From NCBI GenBank assembly GCA_037157565.1, contig JAZHRO010000013.1, positions 120,294,001 to 120,358,000 of the forward strand: a stretch of 64,000 nucleotides of DNA, in the 5' to 3' direction. The DNA comes from Thalassia testudinum (lineage: Eukaryota; Streptophyta; Magnoliopsida; Alismatales; Hydrocharitaceae). Of the stretch, positions 20,515-29,843 are shown piece by piece. The notes under the pieces were generated by a model. That model had not been told where the DNA came from and ran no database searches. It was given only the letters and a program-made list of their open reading frames with translations. Made by a program: the position numbers and the translations under genes. Numbering within the stretch: position 1 is the first letter of the stretch; each line of letters starts with the position of its first letter.

Positions 20515-21240
20515 GTTGTTAGCTAAGCTAAGCTAAGCTAAGATAAGCTAAGCTAGCTTAGCTAAAGGTGGAGTAGAGGAGAAGGTGTTGGAGCTAGGGT
20601 TTGGAGCAAGGAGCTGAGGAGAAGAAGTCTGGAGCTGGAGCTGGAGCTGACTGCTGCTGAAGAGGCTGGCATGGGGCTACTCTAGCTGGCTTAGCTTGCT
20701 AGTTCTTTGCTAGCTACTAAGCCAAGCTAAAGTGAGCTAGCTTCTACCAAAATGAGCTGAGGTGAGCTAGGTCTGGTGCTTCCGGGGAGAATCAAGCTGG
20801 TTGAGGCAGCTAAGGTAGCTTAGCTCAACTGAGTTGAGCTAAGCTGAGTCCCCGGGAGCTGGACTTGAGCTTCCTGAGCTGAGATGAATTCTTCTTCAGC
20901 TGGCTGGAGTTGAGTGGAGCTGGATGTAGCTGGATCTGAGCTGGGGTGAACTCCTGTCAACTCAGCTGAGCTAGCTAGAGCTCCCTGTGAACTAGTGGGA
21001 GCTGAGGTGAGCTAGACTCAGCTAAGTTGAGCTGGATCTGAGCTGACTTGAGCTAGGGTGAGCTAAGGTGAACTCTCTTGAGCTGCCATCCAGCTGTGAT
21101 TAGCTGAATGGAGCTGGGATGAGCTAACCCTAGTTCAAGTAAGCTAGGTTCCAGCTGCGGTGAGCTAGATCAAGCTGAGGTGAGCTGGATCAAGCTGAGG
21201 TGAGCTGGATTAGGCTGAGTTCCAGCTAGTCTAGGCTTCT
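20515..21240 (-). repeat. AGCT-rich degenerate array in B U3 (left)
   Basis: Over about 700 bp the words agct, gagctg, gctaagct and gtgagcta occur every few bases, including four units of gctaa in a row. The array recurs in all four LTRs of B and C (also about 28894-29619, 33838-34510, 42118-42790). Confidence 0.75.
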
Positions 21241-21439
21241 CCTTCACCAATTGCCTTCTTGAGTGCTAGGGTTTTAGGGATCTGTGCATCTGTACATCCC
21301 TAACACTCACAAAAACTTATTAAAATGACAATAAAAAATGCAATGCATGCCTATCCTAATTTATGCCTAAATGCAGCCCAAAAACCCGTTTGCAGAGTAA
21401 AATCCTAAGAGCTAGGTTAGTTTTAAAGCATAAAAATGA

Positions 21440-21459
21440 TGATAAACTGGCGTTTATCA
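21440..21459 (-). other. Terminal hairpin at the LTR start, element B (left)
   Basis: The first 20 LTR bases form TGATAAAC and GTTTATCA around a 4-nt loop, a perfect 8-bp stem. The right copy is at 29819-29838. Confidence 0.65.
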
Positions 21460-21470
21460 CACCCCCATGC
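21460..21470 (-). promoter_or_regulatory. Polypurine tract of element B
   Basis: The minus strand reads gcatgggggtg directly before the LTR. Confidence 0.85.
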
Positions 21471-21840
21471 TTATCTTTTGCTAGTCTCTTAGCAAAACAT
21501 TAATTTTTTTGGAAAACGGAATTTTTGGGAAATCTAATTTTTTTTTTTGACTTTTGAGGAGAAAAAGAGATTAAGGGACCTTGGTAGATTAAAACACAGG
21601 AGATACGGGATTTGTTGAAGAGAAACATCAGGATTTGTTTTTGGATCCAACCATTAGATAGAACGGGATCAATATATCCTCAGAAAATTCACAAATTAAC
21701 CCCTTGTTAATTCAGATGACTTGAAATGTTTGTTTTTAGGATTTTTCTGGCTCGTGAATCTGATTCGCAACTTGCAAATTCCTTTAAAACCTTGTGTCTG
21801 TGCTTGTGAAAAGCCAACCTTTATAAGGACGTGTTATTAT

Positions 21841-21891
<51 letters not shown>

Positions 21892-22622
21892 TTTTTCTCT
21901 CCCCCGTGCTTATTTTTAGCTTAGTCTTACAACAGATGTATCGGTATCATCATTCCCATTACCATTCCTCGAGGGGGCTCTGGCACCAGTACTTCGGGAT
22001 AGCACTGTCCATGACACCACCCAGGAGCTCACAACCCCAAAACACGATGCGGTGAAAAGGGGCGCTCCAAGCAAACTCAAGCTCTTGCTCCGACGCTATA
22101 GGTAGAGCACCGTCCAAGACACTTGAGCTGCTGAAATGCGCTTTAATGCTCCGTCTAAAGATATGAAATATAGATATAGAGCAGCGCCGAGGCGGTAACA
22201 TGTTGACATCGCGTCCTCAAAGAAGGTTTTTTCCTTCTTCTCGACGGTGGGAACTCAAACCAATGATCTGCTTAAGACTTTTACTAAATCCAAACAAGGG
22301 AGTTTTTTCAAATTTTTAGTTGTTGGCTTGTGTGTAAAAATTGACACAAGAAGTTTCTCAAGAATCGCAGGTTTTTGAATCAAAAACTAAGTCAAATACT
22401 TTCCATATTACAAAATAGGATCAAGTCACCTGAATTATCATGAGTTCAGGTGGAATTTTAGAGAAGGATATCTGATCTAGTCTAAAATAGACCCTGGAAT
22501 TCTAATGATCAGATCCATATCCTTATCCTTAGTTTGTTAAGGATTAAATCCCATTGTACCAGAAGTGAATTTTTCGACCTTAGTCCTGATTTCAAAATTT
22601 TTCCTCAAAAAGTTTTCAACAA

Positions 22623-22666
<44 letters not shown>

Positions 22667-22751
22667 GGTATGCAAGCAGGAAATAAATTAAAGAAAATTG
22701 CATGTTTTTAGGTTTTAAACATCCTAAATCGATCGTAAAAATTTAAAAACA
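21471..22751 (-). other. 3' untranslated block of B between the two polypurine motifs
   Basis: There is no gene. The block includes a (TA)n plus poly-T run at about 21836-21896 and a T-run of some 40 bases at about 22630-22665; both are much shorter in C. Diverged stem-loop units with cttcgggatagc lie near 21990. Confidence 0.6.
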
Positions 22752-22785
22752 CCCCCCCCATGCTCAAGATATGCCATGTCCTCAT
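22752..22785 (-). promoter_or_regulatory. Inner polypurine-tract-like motif of B
   Basis: On the minus strand atgaggacatggc precedes gcatggggggggt, 1.28 kb before the LTR-adjacent tract. Confidence 0.5.
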
Positions 22786-22881
22786 GCATTAGGAGGGAAA
22801 AGGAATCACCTTAGTGAAGAACGGTCAGGTTTAGGATGAATAAAACCTGGAAAAAGAAGAAAAAAGGAAAGCAAGAAAATG

Positions 22882-22897
22882 ATGGGTTACCTCCCAT
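22882..22897 (-). other. Stem-loop after the gag-protease stop codon of B
   Basis: The arms atggg and cccat enclose a 6-nt loop, 22 nt after the stop codon. The arms differ from those of A and D, but pairing is retained. Confidence 0.6.
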
Positions 22898-22919
22898 CCA
22901 GTGCTATCTTTTACGCCAT

Positions 22920-25900
22920 TCAGCCGGGCGTGAAGGTATGCACAGAAGACGGAAAATCATGTAAATAATTGGACACTTGAATGCCCGCAAAAAAGGTGTC
23001 TTCGTCTAGATCCCTAGAAAATTGATTAGAAATAATATTGGGATCAAAGTGAGATGGAAATTGATAAGTGTGGCCCGAGTCTGGCCATGGTTTTAATTCA
23101 GGTTGGGTGCCAAACTCGGGCGGGGTTGGTGGCAGGTCCGTAAGAAAGGGGTCGGGGAAGGAATGGTGAGTTAGTGTGGAAAAATTAGGTGCGTTAATAG
23201 TGGGTGGGTCAGGGGGGGTATCAGGAACAAATTTGGAGTCAAGACAAGTTTCCGGATCACAGATCTCGCCGACCACTAAGTTTGAATCAGAGTCCTCAAA
23301 AAAACTGTGGTCGGTAAGGGTATCTATTAACATTGTCTCCTCCACCATATTAGAAATTTCAGTATCTGAGTCCTCAAAGAAGTTATCATCATGGAATCTC
23401 CTGGAGGATTTAAAAATATCTAAGGTGATAGTTTGGCCTGCACAGTTGATATCCATTTTGCCTGTGTGGCAATTGATATTTGCCTTTGCAGTAGCCAAAA
23501 AGGGGCGTCCAAGGATTATCGGGGAGTCCAGTAATGATTCGGGTGCCTCAATGTCAAGAACCAGAAAGTCTGCAGGGAAGACACAATTCTGGACCTTGAC
23601 TAATACATCCTCAACAATCCCACGAGGTTTGATTGTAGATCGGTCGGCTAATTGCAGGGTAACCTCGACGGGTTTTAATTCACCGATCTGAAATTCTTCG
23701 AATAAACTTGTGGGAATAATATTTACAGAGGCACCAAGATCAAGGAGGGCGCGATTAAATGTAGTGTCATCAATAATTACAGAAATTAAAGGCGCCCCCG
23801 GATCTTTCATCTTAGGAGGCAGCTTACTCTGTATGACAGAGCTTACTGTCTCTGAAAGATGCACCTGTCCTAGATTTTTAGCCTGCCTTTTAGGAGTACA
23901 AATATCCTTCAAAAATTTAGCATAGGCAGGTATATATTTGATGGCATCTAGGAGAGGGATATTGATATGAACTTGCCCAAATAGCTCCATGAGTTCTTCT
24001 GTAGTGGGCTCAGATTTCTTTCTTTTGTTGGTGGTAGGGTAGAGAGCTTGTGGGAAAGGGATAGGAATCTTGTCTTGAGATTGTTGTTGTTCTTTTTCTT
24101 CCTGATGGGGAGGTGGGGAGTCAACTTGCACATGTATCTTACCAGGTTCGTGCGAAGGCTCGGGGTCAGTGGTGGTTTTCCCACTCCTCAAGGTAACTGC
24201 ATGTGCAGTCGGATTATTATTTGGAGGAGGTGGGGGGGCCTGTGATTGCAGGAACCTGGGCGGCTGCTGAGGTGGATTAGGAGGAGGCTGATTTGGATAA
24301 TGTGGATTTCTACCCATATAATGGTTCCCTTGGTGATTGGGATTGGGTATGGGTTGGGACGGAAGATGTCCTACAGGTCTTTGCGTGGGAGCAACCCCAA
24401 TCTGATTGTTCAGATTTGTGATGTTGCGGGTTACTTCCGTCATTTTTGTTTGCATATCCTGCAGGGTCCGTAGCATCTGGGCATTGATATCTTGTTGGGA
24501 TGGCCCAGGATGGAAATTTGGATTCGACCCATACCCATTAAAATGATATGGTTGGGAGGAAACTTGATTATTCCAGGAGTAGTTCGGGTAATTTTTCCAA
24601 TTGGAAGAATTTTTAAAGGGCTCCTGGATGGCAGAAATATTTTCGGTGGGGTTAAGATCTGGATAATTGAAATTCCCCAGTGAATCATGGGCAACCTCAG
24701 AATAATCAGCAGGAGTGGTGTTGAGATTGTGCAAATTTTCTCTTCGTGGAAAGTTAGGTTGGGTTAGATGTGGGTGTGGAGCTTGAGTTGAAGTGGCTAG
24801 TCTTTCCTCAATTTTCTTTTGATTAATATGCATCTGGTCGAGTTTTTGAGCAATCAATTGAAGATCGTCTTGGGTGACAGGGATAGATTGAGTGCCTATT
24901 TCATGAACACCGAACTGCGGGTTTTGGGTTCTGCAAAATGTGTTCATGGAAGCTTGATTAAATGAGTTTTCACTCATTTCTTCGAACAGGTCATAGGCAC
25001 TTTCTGCATCTTTATTTAAAAAGTTGCCGCCACACGAGGCGTCGACAAACTGTCGGATTTGATCTTCTAATCCATGATAGAAGATTTGCACGAGCTGCCA
25101 TAAAGGAATCTCGTGGTGCGGGCAACTTCTTAAAAGGTCTTGAAATCTTTCCCAAGAATCATGGAAAGTTTCACCAGATTTTTGGTGAAAGGTCGTAATA
25201 GATCTTCGTAAGGAATTGGTACGACCTATGGGAAAGAATTTCTTGAGGAAGGCACTCTTGAGTTGAGGCCATGTTGTGATGGGTCGGCCAATGGTCCTGA
25301 ACCAATAAGCGGCCTTATCTTTGAGAGATAATGGAAAAAGCCGCATCAGCCATATGTCTTCTTGCACATTTCGGGAACGGGTTGTCTGTGCAAGAAGAGT
25401 TAGTTCTTCAAGGTGGCTGAAAGGATCTTCCCTAGGAAGGCCATGAAAGTGTTTAATCAGGTTCAGGACGGCAGGCTTGATCTCAAAGTCCCCCTCAGGT
25501 ATGACCACCCCTGGTCGTTCCTCATAATAAGACGGATCATAGAAATCTTTTAGAGGAACAACAGGCTGCTGACGGGGTGGTGGGTTTGGCCTTGGATTGG
25601 CTAGGTTTTGGATGTTCCTAGTCAATGTTTGTTGATTGGAATTTAATTTATTAATTTGATCGGCCATCAATTTTAAAAGATCAGGTAGGGGGTCTTGATG
25701 TTGTGTGTGGGGCAACTCAAGATTGGGGAGCTCCAAGTGTGGAAAGTTACTGGTGGTTGGGTTTTGGGTGGAAGGGTTAGAATTAGGGTTAGAGGTGGGG
25801 TTAGAGGTAGACGTGGAAGGGTCAGTGGACCTATTTTGTTGTGTTTCCATTTTTTCAGGAGAAGACAGAAAAAGTGGTCTTTTTACGTGGGGGGCGAAAT

Positions 25901-25946
25901 CAAATGGTCCTTCCAAGTGCGGATTTTGAGACCGTCGCCCGTGCAT
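22920..25946 (-). CDS. gag-pro: Gag-protease polyprotein of element B (1008 residues)
   Basis: An intact ORF of Athila/Tat type. Residues 1-130 are Pro/Asn/Thr-rich and probably disordered; a second Met at residue 33 begins METQQNRS and could be the true start. Residues about 155-330 match the retrotransposon Gag domain, with DFEIKPAVLNLIKHFHGLP, DKAAYWFRTIG and a WERFQDLLRSCPHH block. The middle is Pro/Gln/Asn-rich and includes TLRSGK, a phrase common in Athila Gag; no CCHC zinc knuckle is visible. The aspartic protease has its active site DLGASVN near residues 735-741 (Leu in place of the usual Ser/Thr, as is common in this lineage) and the flap-distal ILGRPFL. An acidic tail of about 170 residues follows. 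The ORF ends in a stop with no polymerase. It is likely to form particles for this element and perhaps its relatives. Confidence 0.92.
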   Translation of the reverse strand: MHGRRSQNPHLEGPFDFAPHVKRPLFLSSPEKMETQQNRSTDPSTSTSNPTSNPNSNPSTQNPTTSNFPHLELPNLELPHTQHQDPLPDLLKLMADQINKLNSNQQTLTRNIQNLANPRPNPPPRQQPVVPLKDFYDPSYYEERPGVVIPEGDFEIKPAVLNLIKHFHGLPREDPFSHLEELTLLAQTTRSRNVQEDIWLMRLFPLSLKDKAAYWFRTIGRPITTWPQLKSAFLKKFFPIGRTNSLRRSITTFHQKSGETFHDSWERFQDLLRSCPHHEIPLWQLVQIFYHGLEDQIRQFVDASCGGNFLNKDAESAYDLFEEMSENSFNQASMNTFCRTQNPQFGVHEIGTQSIPVTQDDLQLIAQKLDQMHINQKKIEERLATSTQAPHPHLTQPNFPRRENLHNLNTTPADYSEVAHDSLGNFNYPDLNPTENISAIQEPFKNSSNWKNYPNYSWNNQVSSQPYHFNGYGSNPNFHPGPSQQDINAQMLRTLQDMQTKMTEVTRNITNLNNQIGVAPTQRPVGHLPSQPIPNPNHQGNHYMGRNPHYPNQPPPNPPQQPPRFLQSQAPPPPPNNNPTAHAVTLRSGKTTTDPEPSHEPGKIHVQVDSPPPHQEEKEQQQSQDKIPIPFPQALYPTTNKRKKSEPTTEELMELFGQVHINIPLLDAIKYIPAYAKFLKDICTPKRQAKNLGQVHLSETVSSVIQSKLPPKMKDPGAPLISVIIDDTTFNRALLDLGASVNIIPTSLFEEFQIGELKPVEVTLQLADRSTIKPRGIVEDVLVKVQNCVFPADFLVLDIEAPESLLDSPIILGRPFLATAKANINCHTGKMDINCAGQTITLDIFKSSRRFHDDNFFEDSDTEISNMVEETMLIDTLTDHSFFEDSDSNLVVGEICDPETCLDSKFVPDTPPDPPTINAPNFSTLTHHSFPDPFLTDLPPTPPEFGTQPELKPWPDSGHTYQFPSHFDPNIISNQFSRDLDEDTFFAGIQVSNYLHDFPSSVHTFTPG

Positions 25947-27523
25947 AAAATGGAAGAACGGGGAGGGGAGGAGAAGAGAAAGAGATGAGAGAAAGTGTGC
26001 AATTCAAACAAACAAAAACTAGACCTAACTTGATTGTGACTCCCTAATAATAACCTAAGACTTGGTCTATATAGGAAATAAGTAGTCAATAGTGAATACC
26101 CGTTCTATCAACAAATCTAGCCAGGTTGCTTAAGGGGAGGTTTGGGCCCAAACGTTTCCCAGGGAAAACCCTAGGTGCTTGTACAAACCCGCGCCTGGTC
26201 GTTTGACACGGCCCCTCAGCCTGAACACCAGATACAGATGACAGAATTGGTACTAACTAAAGAAAACTTAAAACCTAAATAGCAAGCCTAAGTTGATAAA
26301 GCCTTAGGGGTCAAGTTGCTACAAATTTTAATTAGGTCTAGGATTCTACAGTGCACACGGAATGTGGAGGGCGTTTATTAGGTTGTTGCCCTGTTATTTG
26401 ATTTTTTTGTGTGTGTGCAGGAATTGGAGAGTGGCTCCAATGAAAATCAAGTTGTCACACAATTTTTTTTTTTTTTTTTGTATTTTTGTCTTTTAGGATT
26501 TGATTTAATTGAATGTATTTTAGGGTTTCTTTAGTTAAGTTTTCAAACAAGTTTGAAAGTTCACAATCAAAGGAAAGACCAGTTGTATGTGTGATTGTAT
26601 ATTTCCTTTTAATTGAGTCTCTAAAGAGAAAGAAGAAACCCTAAGCCAATTATCCCTAAGACAGAAATTTAACTACCAATGAATTATTTTTAGCTTTCAG
26701 AATTAAGTAGTGGTCCAAACAAGTCAAACAACACCACTACTTTGAATAAAATCAAACAAGGATTCCAGAAAAGATTTTTGTAAGATTTTAGGAATTTGTT
26801 TGATGATAGTTTTGAATTTTTAATTGTACTGGTGTCAAAGTCCAGAAATAATACCCGTGGGTATTATAGATTTTTCAGTATTACCACCGACCTCAGAAAA
26901 TTTTTATTATTTTATATGATATGTAAAAATTCACAGGGATTCCAACAAGATAAATTTCACAAAAATTGGATGAGTATAAAAATTCTGAAAATTCGCGGAC
27001 AGAAGCAAAACAGGAAGATTAGAGGGTGTGACCCCTCTGTAATCCACGAATTTTTAAAAATTAAATACAAATCTAATTGATCTGAAATTTGGAACAGATG
27101 TTCCAAACTTAATTGGGAATCACTCTACGAAAGTTTATGATTTTAGGAGGCCTGTGGTGTTAGGAATCAATTTTTCAAGTCTGGACAGAAATCTAGACCC
27201 GAAAAACAGAACACCAATACTTGCAATGGAATGGTGCTAAAGAAGCATACAAGCAAACAATGGATTTTAAAATGCACCACTTCACTTAATTTAAGTGTTT
27301 ATGGTCCTGAAAGCCAAGTTTAATATATTTTTGGTAGTTTTAATTATTTATGTGACCAGAAAGAGGAACCAACCTGAATTTTCGCGGGAAGAAAAGGATC
27401 TTTAAGCTCTCGCTTCCAGATTCCCGCTTTCCCGCTGTAGTTCCTGCACACACAAAAGAAAGAAAGAGAAGGGGATGAGATCCACTTCAAGCAAGAGAAA
27501 ATGAGTTAATGCAAAGCCGTGCC
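25947..27523 (-). other. 5' leader of element B
   Basis: A 1.6-kb AT-rich untranslated leader with no convincing ORF. C has a homologous leader (about 39240-40745) with scattered substitutions. Confidence 0.6.
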
Positions 27524-27541
27524 TCCCCGGCAACGGCGCCA
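27524..27541 (-). promoter_or_regulatory. Primer-binding site of element B (tRNA-Asp)
   Basis: The minus strand is TGGCGCCGTTGCCGGGGA, an exact complement to the tRNA-Asp(GUC) 3' end, 5 nt from the LTR. Confidence 0.9.
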
Positions 27542-27546
27542 AAAAG

Positions 27547-29838
27547 TGATAACGATTTCACGCGGTTTGTTAAAATACGTCGTTGTAACGCGTAAAACCG
27601 ATCAACTCTTAAATTTATATTCCTAGATAGGGGAGTATCTAGGGTCGTCCAAGGAGGCCAAATGTTTGCAATAGTGATTCTCTTGCTTGGAATATATCTC
27701 AACTTTCTTTTTGGTAATTTTCAATATACCATTTTTCTTTATTTTTGAACTAAGGCAACATGCGAAATTATGGCGGGAAAAGTGTTTACACTTCCAATTA
27801 AGTAAACTACTCTAAAGTGGCAAGTAGAGCCTCTCCCTAAGCTCACTCTAAGCAAGTGGAGGCCTAGAATAATTAGGGAGAGGAAGTGAAGAATGCTGAA
27901 AATAAGCTAATAGAAATGCAAACAAAAAATGCAAAGAAGGCAACTAGATAATTGAAAAAGTGTTTAACAAAAATGCCTAGTAGAGGAATGCTTCTACTAC
28001 TAGAAAATTGAAATAAAGAAAGAAAACACAAATCCTCTAATTAGATGGTGAAGAAGAGGGCTTCTTGCTCCAAGGTTGGTGGCTCCCAAGCTTGAAAAGA
28101 ATCCTTCAACTCCTTCCTTGCAGAACTCCGCCAAAGTGATGACCTCCAAGGCAAGCCCGAAGGGGGCGTGCCCTAAGTTTCTCTCCAAGGGTGGACGTCC
28201 ACCCTAAGCTTTTCTCCTTTGCCTGGCCGTCCTCCTTGAAGTGGGAGAGTCCTCCTCCTTGGCGTGGCTCAAGTTGAAGAGAGTGGGGAGAAGAAGGCAC
28301 CAAAAGGGCTGGTGATGTGCCCCTTTAATCTCCTTCTCTACTCCTTCTTCTTGGCCGTAGGTATAGGTGGTTTAGGTAGAAAATATACTAAGGGAGGATG
28401 CCTCAAAATGGTGGTAGGTGGTGGCCTTTTATAGAATAGGAGGGGGGCTATGGTGACCTTTGAAATGGATGGCTAGGATGGAAGGAGGGAGGTGGTTAAG
28501 GATCCAATGGCCAAGGGTGTTTGGCGCCACCTTAAGGGACACCTAAGGGGTGGTTATGTGTGTTGACATCCCTTGATATTGGCGCCAAAATGGCTTCTAG
28601 AAGAGGGTCTAAGTTGGCGCCAAGAAGGATTCTAGAAGGGGGGTTAGGTGGATGGCTAGGATGGCTTATGTGGGTAGGTGTAGGGTGGATTAAGGGGCTG
28701 AAAGTGGCGCCAATATAGAGGTGGTTAGGGGTGGTTTTTGGCGCCAACTTGAAGTGTCTTTTGGTGGAGATAATGGGGTGAAGGGATGGCTAGGAGGTGG
28801 TGCCAACTTGAGTAGGGTAGCTAGCTTAGGTAGGCTTGAGTTGGTGGAGCTAGCTAGGGTTGATTTTGGAGGTAATGAATGGCCAAGGAGCTGGTTGTTA
28901 GCTAAGCTAAGCTAAGCTAAGATAAGCTAAGCTAGCTTAGCTAAAGGTGGAGTAGAGGAGAAGGTGTTGGAGCTAGGGTTTGGAGCAAGGAGCTGAGGAG
29001 AAGAAGTCTGGAGCTGGAGCTGGAGCTGACTGCTGCTGAAGAGGCTGGCATGGGGCTACTCTAGCTGGCTTAGCTTGCTAGTTCTTTGCTAGCTACTAAG
29101 CCAAGCTAAAGTGAGCTAGCTTCTACCAAAATGAGCTGAGGTGAGCTAGGTCTGGTGCTTCCGGGGAGAATCAAGCTGGTTGAGGCAGCTAAGGTAGCTT
29201 AGCTCAACTGAGTTGAGCTAAGCTGAGTCCCCGGGAGCTGGACTTGAGCTTCCTGAGCTGAGATGAATTCTTCTTCAGCTGGCTGGAGTTGAGTGGAGCT
29301 GGATGTAGCTGGATCTGAGCTGGGGTGAACTCCTGTCAACTCAGCTGAGCTAGCTAGAGCTCCCTGTGAACTAGTGGGAGCTGAGGTGAGCTAGACTCAG
29401 CTAAGTTGAGCTGGATCTGAGCTGACTTGAGCTAGGGTGAGCTAAGGTGAACTCTCTTGAGCTGCCATCCAGCTGTGATTAGCTGAATGGAGCTGGGATG
29501 AGCTAACCCTAGTTCAAGTAAGCTAGGTTCCAGCTGCGGTGAGCTAGATCAAGCTGAGGTGAGCTGGATCAAGCTGAGGTGAGCTGGATTAGGCTGAGTT
29601 CCAGCTAGTCTAGGCTTCTCCTTCACCAATTGCCTTCTTGAGTGCTAGGGTTTTAGGGATCTGTGCATCTGTACATCCCTAACACTCACAAAAACTTATT
29701 AAAATGACAATAAAAAATGCAATGCATGCCTATCCTAATTTATGCCTAAATGCAGCCCAAAAACCCGTTTGCAGAGTAAAATCCTAAGAGCTAGGTTAGT
29801 TTTAAAGCATAAAAATGATGATAAACTGGCGTTTATCA
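27547..29838 (-). repeat. 5' LTR of element B (right copy)
   Basis: It is 2292 bp and matches 19168-21459 base for base wherever I compared, at a constant offset of 8379. The U5 end carries gtcgttgta at 27579-27587 and tcacgcgg at 27558-27565 on the plus strand; both words also occur in tRNA-Asp. Confidence 0.95.
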
Positions 29839-29843
29839 TCGGC

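Larger units (their letters stand above)
19168..21459 (-). repeat. 3' LTR of element B (left copy)
   Basis: On the minus strand it starts tgataaacgcc and ends cgttatca. From U3 onward it holds a terminal hairpin, an AGCT-rich array, a cluster of GGCGCC palindromes, a TATA box and a long R/U5. Confidence 0.95.
19168..29838 (-). mobile_element. Element B: young gag-protease-only LTR retrotransposon
   Basis: A 10,671-bp minus-strand element inserted in the 5' LTR of A, with perfect target duplication tcggc (19163-19167 and 29839-29843). Both LTRs are 2292 bp, and I saw no difference between them. The internal region carries an exact tRNA-Asp primer site, one intact gag-protease ORF and a polypurine tract. 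No reverse transcriptase, RNase H or integrase is present in the 6.1-kb interior, so mobility must rely on proteins from elsewhere. It is the youngest insertion in the window. Confidence 0.95.

Noticed and set aside
20515..21240. Telomeric, centromeric or CRISPR-like array
   Set aside because: The repeats are degenerate, without fixed period or spacers, and lie in a defined LTR position shared by four LTRs.
23176..23925. Plus-strand open frames opposite the B gag-protease
   Set aside because: They are antisense shadows of the intact minus-strand ORF.
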